Source of the DNA: Velocimicrobium porci
GTDB taxonomy: Bacteria; Bacillota; Clostridia; Lachnospirales; Lachnospiraceae
Reading direction: 5' to 3'
DNA length: 64,000 nt
Assembly (NCBI RefSeq): GCF_009696045.1
Contig: NZ_VUMT01000004.1
Span: 62,001 to 126,000 of the forward strand
The notes beneath the pieces were generated by a model. It saw only the letters and a program-made list of their open reading frames with translations. It had not been told where the DNA came from and made no database searches. Position 1 is the first letter of the stretch, and the number at the start of each line of letters is the position of its first letter. Below, one piece after another: positions 1 to 9,136 of this stretch. The translations under genes were made by a program, and so were the position numbers.

Positions 1-365
1 TAAACATAATCTAAATCAATTGAACTTTCAATCTTACTATATGCAGCATCATTCTGATTCTTTAAAGCAAGAACTTCACTTTCCATAGAAGCAATCTTTT
101 TACTCATGCTAGTAACATTCTGCTGTGCCTGTAAATAAGAAATACAAACAAACAATGCTACTGAAATAGCAGCCAACATAAAAAGCAGTGACACAAAATC
201 CCAATTCTGGGCAGGGTGTCTTCTAACTTTTTCTTGTTCCTGTTCTCTCTCTTTTGGAGCAGCGAGCGGTTCTTTTCTGTCATACTCTGGAACTTGTTCT
301 AATTTTCGAACAGTGTTCCCTTGGACATAATAGCTACTGCTATGATGATACTTTTTTTCTGGCAT
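1..365 (-). CDS. ftsL: FtsL-like septum formation protein (partial, 3' end outside window)
   Basis: The reading frame starts at an ATG at 365, with a GGAAG/GTGAG ribosome binding region upstream, and runs off the window without a stop (121 codons seen). The product has a charged cytoplasmic N-terminus of about 55 residues, one membrane segment at about residues 58-80 (WDFVSLLFMLAAISV...) and then a heptad-rich extracytoplasmic stretch with MSKKIASMESEVLALK, typical of a short coiled coil. This layout and the position 20 bp after rsmH in the mraZ-rsmH-ftsL order identify it as the bitopic divisome protein that works with FtsB/DivIC and FtsQ/DivIB. FtsL sequences are poorly conserved, so the name rests mainly on context and topology. 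Confidence 0.8.
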   Translation of the reverse strand, partial: MPEKKYHHSSSYYVQGNTVRKLEQVPEYDRKEPLAAPKEREQEQEKVRRHPAQNWDFVSLLFMLAAISVALFVCISYLQAQQNVTSMSKKIASMESEVLALKNQNDAAYSKIESSIDLDYV

Positions 366-385
366 GCTGCTCTCACTTCCTTCTC

Positions 386-1348
386 TCATTTGATAATGCG
401 TCGTTCAAATACACGAAGCTTCGCACTTCTAGACCGACTGTTTTCTTCCATCTCTAAATCAGATGGTAAAATCGGCTTTCGTGAAATAACCTTCCCTCTT
501 GACTTTTCTCCACATACACATACTGGAAAATTCGGTGGACATGTACATGGATTTTCATTTTTCTTATAGATTGTCTTTACGATACGATCCTCTAATGAGT
601 GGAACGTTATAATACAAATTCTTCCATTATCATTTAGAAGTTGAATCATATCATTTAAAGTATCATTCAATACTTCTAATTCCCGATTTAATTCAATTCG
701 TATCGCTTGAAATGTCTTTTTTGCAGGATGTCCCATATTTTTTTGAATCTTCATTGGAATTGCTCTGCAAATCACTTCAGACAATTCTTTTGTTGTTTCT
801 ATGCCAATTCCCTGCTCTGCCTGCTTCTTCTCCCGATAAGAAACAATGTGCTTTGCAATATTCTTGGCAAATTTATCCTCACCGTAATCCCGTATCATAC
901 GAAATAATTCTTGTTCACTGTATCCATTTACAATATCTTTTGCTGTCTTGTCCTGCCTTGTATCCATTCTCATATCTAAAGGAGCATCTTCCATATAAGA
1001 GAATCCCCGTTCTCTTGTGTCAATTTGATACGATGATACACCAAGATCTAATACGATTCCATCTACTTTTTGAATTCCAAGTTCATTCAATACCTGCTTC
1101 ATATTGCAATAATTACTTCTCACAATCTGAACTTTTTCTCCAAATTCATTCAACCGCTCAGAAGCTGCTATGATTGCCGCTTCATCCTGGTCAATTCCGA
1201 TAAACCGTCCATCCTTACCTAAACGTTTGCAAACTTCATAAGCATGTCCACCACCGCCTAGTGTTCCATCCACATAAATACCATCCTCTTTGATATTCAA
1301 ATATTCAATTGTTTCATCCAGTAATACGGATACATGTTTAAATTCCAT
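386..1348 (-). CDS. rsmH: 16S rRNA (cytosine(1402)-N(4))-methyltransferase RsmH
   Basis: This is a 320-residue class I SAM-dependent methyltransferase, the usual length for RsmH (MraW). The SAM-binding loop [12 protein letters not shown] lies at about residues 25-36, and the family signatures GVSSYQID and [14 protein letters not shown] (about 245-258) are present. The C-terminal [11 protein letters not shown] block is also typical. It methylates N4 of C1402 in the 30S decoding centre. The gene follows mraZ by 18 bp and precedes ftsL by 20 bp, the standard head of the division and cell wall cluster, and is probably co-transcribed from the mraZ promoter and controlled by MraZ. Confidence 0.96.
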   Translation of the reverse strand: MEFKHVSVLLDETIEYLNIKEDGIYVDGTLGGGGHAYEVCKRLGKDGRFIGIDQDEAAIIAASERLNEFGEKVQIVRSNYCNMKQVLNELGIQKVDGIVLDLGVSSYQIDTRERGFSYMEDAPLDMRMDTRQDKTAKDIVNGYSEQELFRMIRDYGEDKFAKNIAKHIVSYREKKQAEQGIGIETTKELSEVICRAIPMKIQKNMGHPAKKTFQAIRIELNRELEVLNDTLNDMIQLLNDNGRICIITFHSLEDRIVKTIYKKNENPCTCPPNFPVCVCGEKSRGKVISRKPILPSDLEMEENSRSRSAKLRVFERRIIK

Positions 1349-1366
1349 GATACACCTCTTAATCTC

Positions 1367-1795
1367 CTAAAAACTTAATCCAAATTCTGACATATGCTCT
1401 GCAATTTCATCCATATCATCATATGTATTATTTGCTTCCCAGCGTTCTTTACTCCAAATTTCTATTTTACTTAACACACCTACAAATACTACTTCTTTTT
1501 CTAATCCGGCCTGCTGACGCAACTTAGACGGAATCAGAATTCTTCCCTGTTTATCTACCTCACAGGACGCAGCACCTGCCATAAAATAACGCTGTAACTG
1601 TCTTGCCTCTTTGCTTCCAGGAAGATTTTTTAATTCGGATACGAAGTTCTGCCATTCCTCATCTGGGTACACAAATAAACACCCATCTAAACCTAGAGTG
1701 ACTACAAATTCCTCTCCCAGTGTTTCCCTAAATTTAGCAGGTACTATAATTCTACCCTTTGTATCAATTGTATGATTATATTCGCCCATAAACAT
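1367..1795 (-). CDS. mraZ: Transcriptional regulator MraZ
   Basis: This 142-residue protein carries two tandem SpoVT/AbrB-like half-domains, each with the DxxGR signature: DTKGRIIVPAKFR at about residues 11-23 and DKQGRILIPSKLR at about 81-93. MraZ forms a ring-shaped oligomer that binds repeated boxes in its own promoter and represses the dcw operon. The first ATG is chosen because AGGTGA sits 8 bases upstream; the ATG two codons later is too far away. The upstream region contains the expected phased AAGTGG boxes, which supports autoregulation. Confidence 0.96.
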   Translation of the reverse strand: MFMGEYNHTIDTKGRIIVPAKFRETLGEEFVVTLGLDGCLFVYPDEEWQNFVSELKNLPGSKEARQLQRYFMAGAASCEVDKQGRILIPSKLRQQAGLEKEVVFVGVLSKIEIWSKERWEANNTYDDMDEIAEHMSEFGLSF

Positions 1796-1841
1796 CTGGC
1801 TTCACCTACTTTTTTTGTATGTCACTATCAGAAATATACTA

Positions 1842-1888
1842 CCACTTTTGTGGACTATATCACCACTTTGTCCCACTTCGCACCACTT
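1842..1888 (-). promoter_or_regulatory. MraZ operator boxes
   Basis: Read on the minus strand, AAGTGG occurs at 1883-1888, 1873-1878 and 1863-1868, an exact 10-bp period, with a further copy at 1842-1847. MraZ is known to bind such helically phased GTGG-containing repeats. Here they begin just downstream of the -10 element and overlap the expected transcription start, so bound MraZ would block initiation or escape. Confidence 0.8.
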
Positions 1889-1896
1889 GTAATATA

Positions 1897-1925
1897 ATAG
1901 TAATATAATTTTTAACATTTTTCAA
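1897..1925 (-). promoter_or_regulatory. Sigma-A promoter of the mraZ-rsmH-ftsL operon
   Basis: On the minus strand, TTGAAA (1920-1925) and TACTAT (1897-1902) are separated by 17 bp. The element lies about 100 bp upstream of the mraZ start and directly in front of the MraZ boxes. The 1796-2038 gap between lgt and mraZ holds this promoter and the operator. Confidence 0.65.
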
Positions 1926-2038
1926 GTATTCTGAAACTATTTTCCTATAAATTTATCGACAAAAAGCAAAAAAAACTGCCATACAAGACAAAACAAGCAA
2001 CTTTTTTGTCTATATGACAATTTTTTCTTATATTTAAA

Positions 2039-2917
2039 CTATTCCTTCACTGTTTTCAAACAGTTCCGTTTAACAAAAATGCAAATCAATGCACCGACAA
2101 ATAATATCAATGACAATAACATTGATATTGGAATATTGGTTTTCCAAAGCAACAGCTGGTCCGTACGAAGACTTTCAATCCAAATTCTTCCAAGACCGTA
2201 TCCTGCCAGATAAAGCAAAATTAATTCTCCGTCAAACTTCTTATGCTTTGTATAAACCAATATAAGAATTAATACCCCTATATTCCAAACTGATTCATAC
2301 AAAAAAGTAGGATGTACTAAAATTGTGTTATCAACTACATGTGCTTTTAGGCTTTCTATGGACGAAGATGACATATGAAGTATGGCCTCATCCCATGGAA
2401 GTTGCATTGCGAACAGGGAATCTCCGGCATAACCACCAAATGCTTCCCGATTAAAAAAATTCCCCCATCTTCCTATAATCTGACCTGCTAAAAGACCAGT
2501 ACATCCTGTATCTGCAAGCAATCCAAAACTTATTTTCCGATACTTACAAAAGAGCCATGCAGTTAAAATGGCAACGATTACACCACCATAGATTGCAAGA
2601 CCACCATTTCTAATATTTAGTATTTCGATTAAATTATCTTTATAATTATCCCAGCTAAAAATAACATAATAAATTCTGGCACCTATTACAGACAACGGAA
2701 TTGCCAATAATGCAAAATCTAGGTAAACTTCCGGATTCTGTCCTGTTCTTTTCGCCTGCCATGTAGCCATCAGATAGCCTAGAATCATTCCAAACGCAAT
2801 AATCATTCCATAAAATGCAATCCGAAATCCAAAGATTTCAAACCCTGAGCTTAAATGCTCAATTGATATTCCAAGGTTTGGAAAAGCTACATCGGCTGCA
2901 TAATCAATTGAAGTCAT
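2039..2917 (-). CDS. lgt: Phosphatidylglycerol--prolipoprotein diacylglyceryl transferase
   Basis: This 292-residue polytopic membrane protein contains the Lgt signature GQIIGRWGNFFNREAFGG (about residues 146-163), whose Arg and Asn are conserved, and the downstream HPTFLYES block (about 202-209). It transfers diacylglycerol from phosphatidylglycerol to the lipobox cysteine of prolipoproteins, such as the solute-binding lipoprotein encoded at 48256-49734. The start has GGAGG 8-9 bases upstream. It lies 33 bp after ychF and is the last gene of the long dapF-to-lgt run. Confidence 0.95.
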   Translation of the reverse strand: MTSIDYAADVAFPNLGISIEHLSSGFEIFGFRIAFYGMIIAFGMILGYLMATWQAKRTGQNPEVYLDFALLAIPLSVIGARIYYVIFSWDNYKDNLIEILNIRNGGLAIYGGVIVAILTAWLFCKYRKISFGLLADTGCTGLLAGQIIGRWGNFFNREAFGGYAGDSLFAMQLPWDEAILHMSSSSIESLKAHVVDNTILVHPTFLYESVWNIGVLILILVYTKHKKFDGELILLYLAGYGLGRIWIESLRTDQLLLWKTNIPISMLLSLILFVGALICIFVKRNCLKTVKE

Positions 2918-2950
2918 AATAACTCCTCCTATTGCTTCCTGTTATTTCAA

Positions 2951-4048
2951 TTATACATTAAAACGGAATAAAATAACATCTCCATCTTGTACAACATATT
3001 CTTTTCCTTCAGAACGCACTAGTCCTTTCTCTTTTGCTGCATTATAACTTCCACAGGCAACCAAATTATCATAATTTACAATTTCAGCACGGATAAAGCC
3101 TCGTTCAAAATCTGTATGAATTTTTCCTGCCGCCTGAGGTGCTTTTGTACCTTTTTTGATTGTCCACGCCTTTGTTTCTTGAGGTCCCGCTGTCAAAAAG
3201 CTTAACAGACCTAATAAACTATAACTTGCACGAATTAGTTTTTCTAAACCGGACTCTTTTAATCCCAAATCTTCTAAAAACATTTTCTTTTCATCATCGT
3301 CTAATTCTGCAATCTCTTGTTCAATCTGTGCACAGATAACAAAAACCTCTGCTCCTTCTTCTTTTGCATATTCTTTTACCTTTTGTACCTGCTCATTGTC
3401 TGCACCATCATTTGCCAAATCCTCTTCTGCAACATTAGCAGCGTAAATAACCGGCTTATAAGTTAAAAGATTATAGCTTTCCAGTAACTTTAATTCATCC
3501 TCATCTTCTGTTTCAAAGTTCTTTGCAAGCTTGCCTTCTTCTAAATGTTCTTTCAAACGGTTTAGTAATTCTACTTCTTTTGCCAGTGACTTATCATTTC
3601 TTGCGCCTTTCGATGCTCTTGCAATCCTTCTTTCAATAATTTCAATATCGGAGAAAATAAGTTCAAGATTAATTGTTTCAATATCACGAAGTGGATTAAT
3701 CGAACCATCTACGTGAACAATATTTGTATTTTCAAAACAACGTACAACATGTACAATTGCATCTACTTCTCTGATATTTGACAAAAACTGGTTTCCTAAT
3801 CCTTCTCCTTTCGATGCGCCTTTTACTAAACCTGCAATATCAACAAATTCAATTGTAGCCGCAACTACTTTCTCTGACTGATATAAATCACCCAGTACCT
3901 TTAATCTTTCATCCGGTACCGGAACAATTCCTATGTTAGGGTCAATTGTACAGAATGGATAGTTCGCCGATTCTGCTCCCGCCTTTGTTAAAGAATTGAA
4001 TAATGTACTTTTACCAACATTTGGTAATCCAACAATACCTAATTTCAT
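2951..4048 (-). CDS. ychF: Redox-regulated ATPase YchF (OLA1/Obg family)
   Basis: The 365-residue product has the Walker A motif GLPNVGKST at residues 6-14, the switch block DIAGLVKGASKGEGLGNQFL and a C-terminal TGS-like domain (PQAAGKIHTDFERGFIRAE). The NKxD motif is replaced by the atypical NVAE, as expected for YchF/OLA1, which prefers ATP. The family associates with ribosomes and is linked to stress responses. It follows thiN by 15 bp with a GGAGA ribosome binding site, so it belongs to the same transcription unit. Confidence 0.95.
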   Translation of the reverse strand: MKLGIVGLPNVGKSTLFNSLTKAGAESANYPFCTIDPNIGIVPVPDERLKVLGDLYQSEKVVAATIEFVDIAGLVKGASKGEGLGNQFLSNIREVDAIVHVVRCFENTNIVHVDGSINPLRDIETINLELIFSDIEIIERRIARASKGARNDKSLAKEVELLNRLKEHLEEGKLAKNFETEDEDELKLLESYNLLTYKPVIYAANVAEEDLANDGADNEQVQKVKEYAKEEGAEVFVICAQIEQEIAELDDDEKKMFLEDLGLKESGLEKLIRASYSLLGLLSFLTAGPQETKAWTIKKGTKAPQAAGKIHTDFERGFIRAEIVNYDNLVACGSYNAAKEKGLVRSEGKEYVVQDGDVILFRFNV

Positions 4049-4063
4049 TTACTTATCTCCTTT

Positions 4064-4747
4064 TCAATCTTTTGATTCGAATACGGCAAATGTTCCTGTT
4101 TGAAAGGAAATAAATCCTTCCTCTTCCAATAACTCATTGCTCACACCAAGACTATCGCCTTTTTTAAAGTCTGTTTGACTGACATTATACTTAAATCCTC
4201 GCAATGTTACACCTGTAACATCTCCGCCAAATGGAAGCAGAGAAAAATAAGGTCCATATAATTCTGCTTTTCGAATCATCGTATTTTTATTTATTAAATA
4301 TATTTTATTATATTCATCCAAAATATACGCCGGTATTCCTAAAGACAGGGGTTTTACCAATAAATGAATATTTGCCAGCATATGGTCGATTCTTGTTCCT
4401 GTTGCACCAAATATAAGAATTTCATCCGTTTTCTCTTCCATTGCAATCTGAATTGCAATCTGCGTATCCGTTGCATCTTTAACCGGATTAAACTCACGAA
4501 TTACAATCTGCTTTTCTTTCTTTCGCACAGCCTGTTTATATTGCTCTAACAGCCTTTTCGGAACAGTATCAAAATCTCCAACCAGATAATCAATATCAAG
4601 CTTCATTGCATCTGCAACTTCCAATGCTCCATCGACACATACTATTGTTTCAACACGATTCTGCTCCAAATAAGACTGCAGGCAAGCCTTATTTACCGTT
4701 CCGCCTGTCAATATAAGACATGTCTTTTTTTCTTTCTTTTGTTCCAT
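4064..4747 (-). CDS. thiN: Thiamine diphosphokinase
   Basis: This 227-residue protein matches the ThiN/TPK family. It has an N-terminal ILTGGTVN strand-loop, the acidic catalytic cluster VCVDGALEVADAM and DYLVGDFDTV, and the TDTQIAI and IFGATGTRIDHMLANI motifs (about residues 130-170) that bind ATP and pyrophosphate. It converts thiamine to thiamine diphosphate. In Bacilli the gene closes the rsgA-rpe-thiN block; here a PilZ gene is placed between rpe and thiN, ending 2 bp before this start. Confidence 0.92.
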   Translation of the reverse strand: MEQKKEKKTCLILTGGTVNKACLQSYLEQNRVETIVCVDGALEVADAMKLDIDYLVGDFDTVPKRLLEQYKQAVRKKEKQIVIREFNPVKDATDTQIAIQIAMEEKTDEILIFGATGTRIDHMLANIHLLVKPLSLGIPAYILDEYNKIYLINKNTMIRKAELYGPYFSLLPFGGDVTGVTLRGFKYNVSQTDFKKGDSLGVSNELLEEEGFISFQTGTFAVFESKD

Positions 4748-4749
4748 AC

Positions 4750-5490
4750 TTACTTGCCTTGTCTTTCCCTATGCAAAATTTCTCGCTGCAATTTAAATAA
4801 ATATTTTCCTAAATTTTTGTCCACTTGAGAAAATTCGCAACCATAGAGTAGGCTGTACTTCCCAAAATTGCCACTAGAGCTACGAATAATTTCGCCTTTG
4901 CAAAGCATTTTTCCCATCTCTGTCATAAAGTCCAATACAACCGTTGTGCCTTCCTTCAAAGGAAACTTCGAATAAATGCCCATTCCTCCCTCACTCAAAT
5001 CCTTTAAAAATACAGGGATTACTTGACGATTATATAATTCCATTTCTAGTCCGCTAAATTCATCACATTCCTGATAACGATAACTGCTCCATTTTTTATC
5101 TGATTCGGTACTTTCTGTCTGTTCCTCATCTGCTTTCGGTGTATAGACAAGAAGGTTGACCTCCCTGTTTACGGGCACACGGAATGCATCTCGGCGATTA
5201 TAACTGATTCCATCTTTATTGCTTTGTAAAAAATGAACATCTTCACCGTCTAATTTCGTAATGCCTCCTTTTACATGGGTCCACTTCCACATACGGTCAC
5301 CATCCCGATAAATAATTTCAATCTCATCTGTGTTTAAAAAACGAAAAATCCTTTTACCAGAAGCAATTAATGAAATAAACACCTTGTTGTTTTCTGCTTT
5401 TTCAACTTTACTTACAAGATGGTATTTATAACCTTCACGAGTTATAAACACATCCAATCCTTTACCGACCTTCATGCCCTCCATTCGCAT
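4750..5490 (-). CDS. YcgR-like PilZ domain c-di-GMP receptor
   Basis: The 246-residue product has an N-terminal YcgR-type domain (about 1-95) and a C-terminal PilZ domain (about 98-235). Both c-di-GMP contacts are intact: the RxxxR motif in RRDAFR (99-104) and DLSEGG (164-169) of the D/NxSxxG type. YcgR proteins brake flagella when bound to c-di-GMP; PilZ proteins can also control wall or polysaccharide synthesis. A longer frame exists upstream, but the ATG at 5490 has a perfect AAGGAGG 9 bases ahead, which gives a 29-bp overlap with rpe and suggests translational coupling. Its place inside a core operon next to the PASTA kinase block is unusual. Target unknown. Confidence 0.85.
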   Translation of the reverse strand: MRMEGMKVGKGLDVFITREGYKYHLVSKVEKAENNKVFISLIASGKRIFRFLNTDEIEIIYRDGDRMWKWTHVKGGITKLDGEDVHFLQSNKDGISYNRRDAFRVPVNREVNLLVYTPKADEEQTESTESDKKWSSYRYQECDEFSGLEMELYNRQVIPVFLKDLSEGGMGIYSKFPLKEGTTVVLDFMTEMGKMLCKGEIIRSSSGNFGKYSLLYGCEFSQVDKNLGKYLFKLQREILHRERQGK

Positions 5491-6139
5491 TAGCAAATAC
5501 CTCCTTAAATGCCTTAACATTTTTCTGTTTATCACCTTTGAATACAGAAGTCCCCGCTACGAATATGTTCGCACCTGAATCCATCATTCGCTCCACATTT
5601 TGTAATGTAATACCGCCATCGACCTGGATGTCAGCCTTTAACCCTTTCCCGTCAATTATTTCTCTTAATTTACGAACCTTTTCATATGTATTTTCAATCA
5701 GTTTTTGTCCTCCAAATCCAGGATTGACTGTCATAATCAAAACCATGTCCAAATCTTCCAAAATATAATCAAGACAAGAAAGACTAGTAGCCGGATTTAA
5801 TGCAACTGCTGCCTTCAAACCTAACTCTTTAATGGCTTGAACCGTGCGGTTTAAATGTTTACAGCTTTCTGCATGCACTGTGATTCCATCGGCACCTGCT
5901 TCTTTAAATTCATTCATATAACGAATTGGCTCCTCAATCATAAGATGAACATCAAAAAAACAGTCTGTTCTCTTTCTCAATGATTTCATGACCGGCATCC
6001 CAAATGATATACTTGGTACAAATATGCCATCCATGACATCAATATGCAGATAATCTGCTCCCGCATTTACGATTTCTTCTACTTCTTCTCCCAATTTTGA
6101 AAAATCTGCTGATAAAATAGAAGGTGCTAATTTATACAT
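5462..6139 (-). CDS. rpe: Ribulose-phosphate 3-epimerase
   Basis: A TIM-barrel protein of 225 residues with the Rpe signatures APSILSADFSKLG at the N-terminus, HIDVMDGIFVP (about 34-44), VHLMIEEP and MTVNPGFGGQ, plus the phosphate-binding VDGGI near the C-terminus. It interconverts D-ribulose 5-phosphate and D-xylulose 5-phosphate in the pentose phosphate pathway. The ATG at 6139 is preferred over a GTG six codons upstream because GAGAGG is correctly spaced before it. The end of the gene carries the ribosome binding site of the overlapping PilZ gene. Confidence 0.95.
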   Translation of the reverse strand: MYKLAPSILSADFSKLGEEVEEIVNAGADYLHIDVMDGIFVPSISFGMPVMKSLRKRTDCFFDVHLMIEEPIRYMNEFKEAGADGITVHAESCKHLNRTVQAIKELGLKAAVALNPATSLSCLDYILEDLDMVLIMTVNPGFGGQKLIENTYEKVRKLREIIDGKGLKADIQVDGGITLQNVERMMDSGANIFVAGTSVFKGDKQKNVKAFKEVFANANGGHEGR

Positions 6140-6159
6140 AATTTTAACCTCTCTCACAA

Positions 6160-7038
6160 TTAATATTTTTTTCTATTTTTTAACTCTTCATATAAAAGTA
6201 AGTAATTTTCATATCTATCTCTGCTTATCCTATCTTTTTGCAAAGCTTCCTTTACTCCACAATCTGGTTCATTAATATGAACACAGCCTGTAAAACGACA
6301 CTCCTCTTCAAATGGTTGAAATTCAATAAAATAATCCTTTAGCTCTTCCTTTTCCATTTTATCTATATATAAAGAACTAAAACCGGGTGTGTCCATAATA
6401 TAAGTGTTTTTTTCAATACAAAACAATTGAGAATGTCTGGTTGTATGCTTTCCTCTCTCAATTTTTTCACTTATAACTCCCGTTTCCATATTGGCACAAG
6501 GAGCAATTAAATTTATTATTGATGATTTTCCTACACCAGACGGCCCGGCAACAACGGTTGTTTTGTCTTTCAAAATAGCCCTGATACAATCCAATCCTTT
6601 ATCAAATAAAGCACTCGTAAAGATTACTTTATATCCACAGCTTCCATAAGTCTTTAATAAATGTTCCTTTACCGCTTCTGATGCTACATCTGTCTTGTTG
6701 AAGCATACAACTGTTTCAACATTTTGTTTCTCCATAGTAATTAAAAAACGATCCAATAAATTGAGATTAGGCTCTGGCTTTGCCGCAGCAAAAATAACAA
6801 GAGCCTGATCAACATTTGAAACCGCCGGACGAATCAACTCATTTTTTCGTGGAAGAATTACCTCTATATTCCCAATTTTTTTTTCTCTATCCAAAACCGC
6901 AATCTCTACATTATCTCCTACTAAAGGTTTTATTTTCTGATTACGGAATATTCCTTTTGCTTTACATTCATACACAGCATCATCCTGTGTATGAATGTAA
7001 TAAAATCCTGCAATTCCCTTTACAATCTTTCCCTGCAT
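6160..7038 (-). CDS. rsgA: Small ribosomal subunit biogenesis GTPase RsgA
   Basis: The 292-residue protein shows the circular permutation typical of RsgA: an OB-fold N-terminus, then G4 NKTD at 114-117, followed by G1 GPSGVGKS at 165-172 and G3 DTPG at 216-219. A C-terminal zinc knuckle has C247, C252, H254 and C260. RsgA is a GTPase acting late in 30S subunit maturation. Its ATG overlaps the stop codon of the upstream kinase gene by one base (TAATG), so translation is probably coupled. In Bacillus the homologue CpgA is a substrate of the neighbouring kinase PrkC; the order here would allow the same link, which is inference. Confidence 0.96.
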   Translation of the reverse strand: MQGKIVKGIAGFYYIHTQDDAVYECKAKGIFRNQKIKPLVGDNVEIAVLDREKKIGNIEVILPRKNELIRPAVSNVDQALVIFAAAKPEPNLNLLDRFLITMEKQNVETVVCFNKTDVASEAVKEHLLKTYGSCGYKVIFTSALFDKGLDCIRAILKDKTTVVAGPSGVGKSSIINLIAPCANMETGVISEKIERGKHTTRHSQLFCIEKNTYIMDTPGFSSLYIDKMEKEELKDYFIEFQPFEEECRFTGCVHINEPDCGVKEALQKDRISRDRYENYLLLYEELKNRKKY

Positions 7039-9122
7039 TATTGTTTTTCCTTTTTAAATGTAATTGTATAAGTTCCTAATAAACTTCCATCTACATACAT
7101 GGAAATTTTACCACTTGATTCACTGCTTCCTTCTACATCTACACTTAATGGGAAATCATAAAAATCTAGTTCTTCACTATATATCGTCTTTATTTTTCCA
7201 TCTTGCGTAAGTTTTAATACAACTTTTGCCGGATCTTCATCTTGATACAAAAATGGATTATCACTAATTGTAATTGATCCGGTATATCTATAGTTCACTT
7301 CTTCCGGTCCAAGGCTTATATGGAATGTAATCTTTGTTCCTTCCTCCACACGTACACCATAGTTATGACTCTGACTGATTACTTTTCCTTTTTCCACCTT
7401 ATCATTATAATCATAAGATTCGACTGAACCAGTTAATCCTGCCTCCTTTAACTTTTTCAATGCTTCTGACTCTGTACATCCTGACAAATCAGGAACAGTT
7501 GTATCCTTTATTTCTTTCCCCTTACTGATATACACCGTAACAGATGAATTTTTACTAACCTCAGCTCCAGCAGCCGGTGAAGTACGAATTACTTTTCCCT
7601 CTGCCACACTGTCACTAAATTCCTCTTCATGAGAACCAACCGCCAAGCCATTTGCAACAATTGCTGCATCGGCCTCTGCTCTTGTTTTACCTGCAACATT
7701 TGGCACTTTTGTTGATTCCGAACCTGTACTGACTGTTAATGTTACAGTTTCGCCTTTTTCCAATTTTTCACCCTGTTTTGGATCTTGTGCACAAATCACA
7801 CCTTCTGCGTAAGAATCCGATGGGGATTCTTCATATTTGACATCAAAACCTTTCTTTTTCAGTTCTTCCTCTGCAACATCTTTTCCCCATCCAACAACAT
7901 ATGGAACATCAATTCCCTCTTCCTCTGGTTCTGGAGTTGCTGTTGCTTCGACTGTAGGTGTTGGAGTAACTTCTTCCTCTTTGTTAGAAGAACCGCCAAA
8001 AAGTCCAAATGCTTTTGCTATTAGCACAATAATAATAATTACAAGGATAACTGCTGCTGCAATTCCTCCTCCAATCATTAACTTTTCTAATTTTGGATCA
8101 ATATCCTTTTCCTCACCAATATCCGGATCATCATCCATCTTCCCAAACTTATCAAGCTCTGGAATCTCACCCGTTGCTTCTATTGATTCATTCTTTTTTA
8201 TTTTTTCTGCTTCATTGCGGATTGTATTCACATCTCTTTGTGAGATTTGTATCGTTGGAGAATCATCTACCAATGTAGGCACAAGCTTTACAAAATCCCC
8301 ATCCGGTTCAATAATAGACTTCTTTAAATCAGCAATTAATGTTTCCGCATTTAAATAACGACGCTCCGGTTTTTTTTGCATACATTTTTGAACAATACGG
8401 TCAAGACTGGCTGGCACTTGAGAATTCAAAGTTCTGACAGTAGGTGCATCCTCCTGAATATGTGCCAATGCTACTGACACCGTATTGTCCCCTGCGAATG
8501 GAACTTGTCCTGTAAGCATCTCATATAAAGTGATACCTAAAGAATAAATATCACTCTTCTCGTCGCTATAACCGCCTCTTGCCTGTTCAGGAGAAATGTA
8601 ATAGACAGACCCCATCGCATTCGAAGTAATTGTATTAGACGTCGTTGCCTTTGCAATCCCAAAATCTGTTACTTTTACTTTTCCCTCTCTCGAAATAATA
8701 ATATTCTGAGGTTTAATGTCACGATGAATAATATGATTCATATGAGCAGCGTTCATTCCCTGTGCAATTTGAATTGCAATTCCAATCGCTTCTTTTACCT
8801 CTAATTTTCCTTTTCGTTCAATAAAGTTCTTTAATGTGATTCCCTCAACTAACTCCATCACAATATAGTGAAGCTCATCGTCTTCACCTACATCATATAC
8901 ATTTACAATATTAGGATGAGAAAGTCCCGCGGCAGACTGAGCCTCTCCTCTAAATTTATCTACAAATTTTTTATCTTCACTAAATTCCTGTTTTAATATC
9001 TTTATTGCAACATTGCGGTTTAAACGATGATCTTTTGCTTTATATACATCTGCCATACCACCGGCACCGATTTTACTTATAATCTCATACCTGTCGCTAA
9101 TAAACATTCCGGCTTTAACCAT
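7038..9122 (-). CDS. prkC: PASTA domain Ser/Thr protein kinase (PrkC/PknB/Stk1 family)
   Basis: The 694-residue membrane kinase has a Hanks-type catalytic domain at about 10-270, with the glycine loop GAGGMADVYKA, the catalytic HRDIKPQN and DFGIAKA. A linker, one membrane segment at about 352-375 and a Thr/Pro-rich stretch follow. Three extracellular PASTA repeats then run from about 405 to 605 (cores YVVGW, PNVAGK and PDLSGC), ending in a beta-rich C-terminal domain of about 85 residues. PASTA repeats bind muropeptides and couple wall state to phosphorylation of division, translation and metabolic proteins. The partner phosphatase gene ends 14 bp upstream. The start has AAAGGAGAGG ahead of it. 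Confidence 0.96.
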   Translation of the reverse strand: MVKAGMFISDRYEIISKIGAGGMADVYKAKDHRLNRNVAIKILKQEFSEDKKFVDKFRGEAQSAAGLSHPNIVNVYDVGEDDELHYIVMELVEGITLKNFIERKGKLEVKEAIGIAIQIAQGMNAAHMNHIIHRDIKPQNIIISREGKVKVTDFGIAKATTSNTITSNAMGSVYYISPEQARGGYSDEKSDIYSLGITLYEMLTGQVPFAGDNTVSVALAHIQEDAPTVRTLNSQVPASLDRIVQKCMQKKPERRYLNAETLIADLKKSIIEPDGDFVKLVPTLVDDSPTIQISQRDVNTIRNEAEKIKKNESIEATGEIPELDKFGKMDDDPDIGEEKDIDPKLEKLMIGGGIAAAVILVIIIIVLIAKAFGLFGGSSNKEEEVTPTPTVEATATPEPEEEGIDVPYVVGWGKDVAEEELKKKGFDVKYEESPSDSYAEGVICAQDPKQGEKLEKGETVTLTVSTGSESTKVPNVAGKTRAEADAAIVANGLAVGSHEEEFSDSVAEGKVIRTSPAAGAEVSKNSSVTVYISKGKEIKDTTVPDLSGCTESEALKKLKEAGLTGSVESYDYNDKVEKGKVISQSHNYGVRVEEGTKITFHISLGPEEVNYRYTGSITISDNPFLYQDEDPAKVVLKLTQDGKIKTIYSEELDFYDFPLSVDVEGSSESSGKISMYVDGSLLGTYTITFKKEKQ

Positions 9123-9136
9123 GTCTCACCTCTCCT

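Noticed and set aside
712-1173. Plus-strand frame of 153 codons inside rsmH
   Set aside because: Antisense shadow of a conserved gene, without ribosome binding site or recognisable motifs.
1990-2030. Hairpin TTGTC-TATAT-GACAA with T-run on the plus strand
   Set aside because: It points toward no plus-strand gene, and on the minus strand lacks a T-run, so it cannot be the lgt terminator; the stem is only five pairs.
7837-8358. Long plus-strand frame antisense to the PASTA kinase gene
   Set aside because: Its product is Ser/Ile-rich low complexity arising from the complement of the Pro/Thr/Glu-rich linker; there is no ribosome binding site and the minus-strand kinase is unambiguous.
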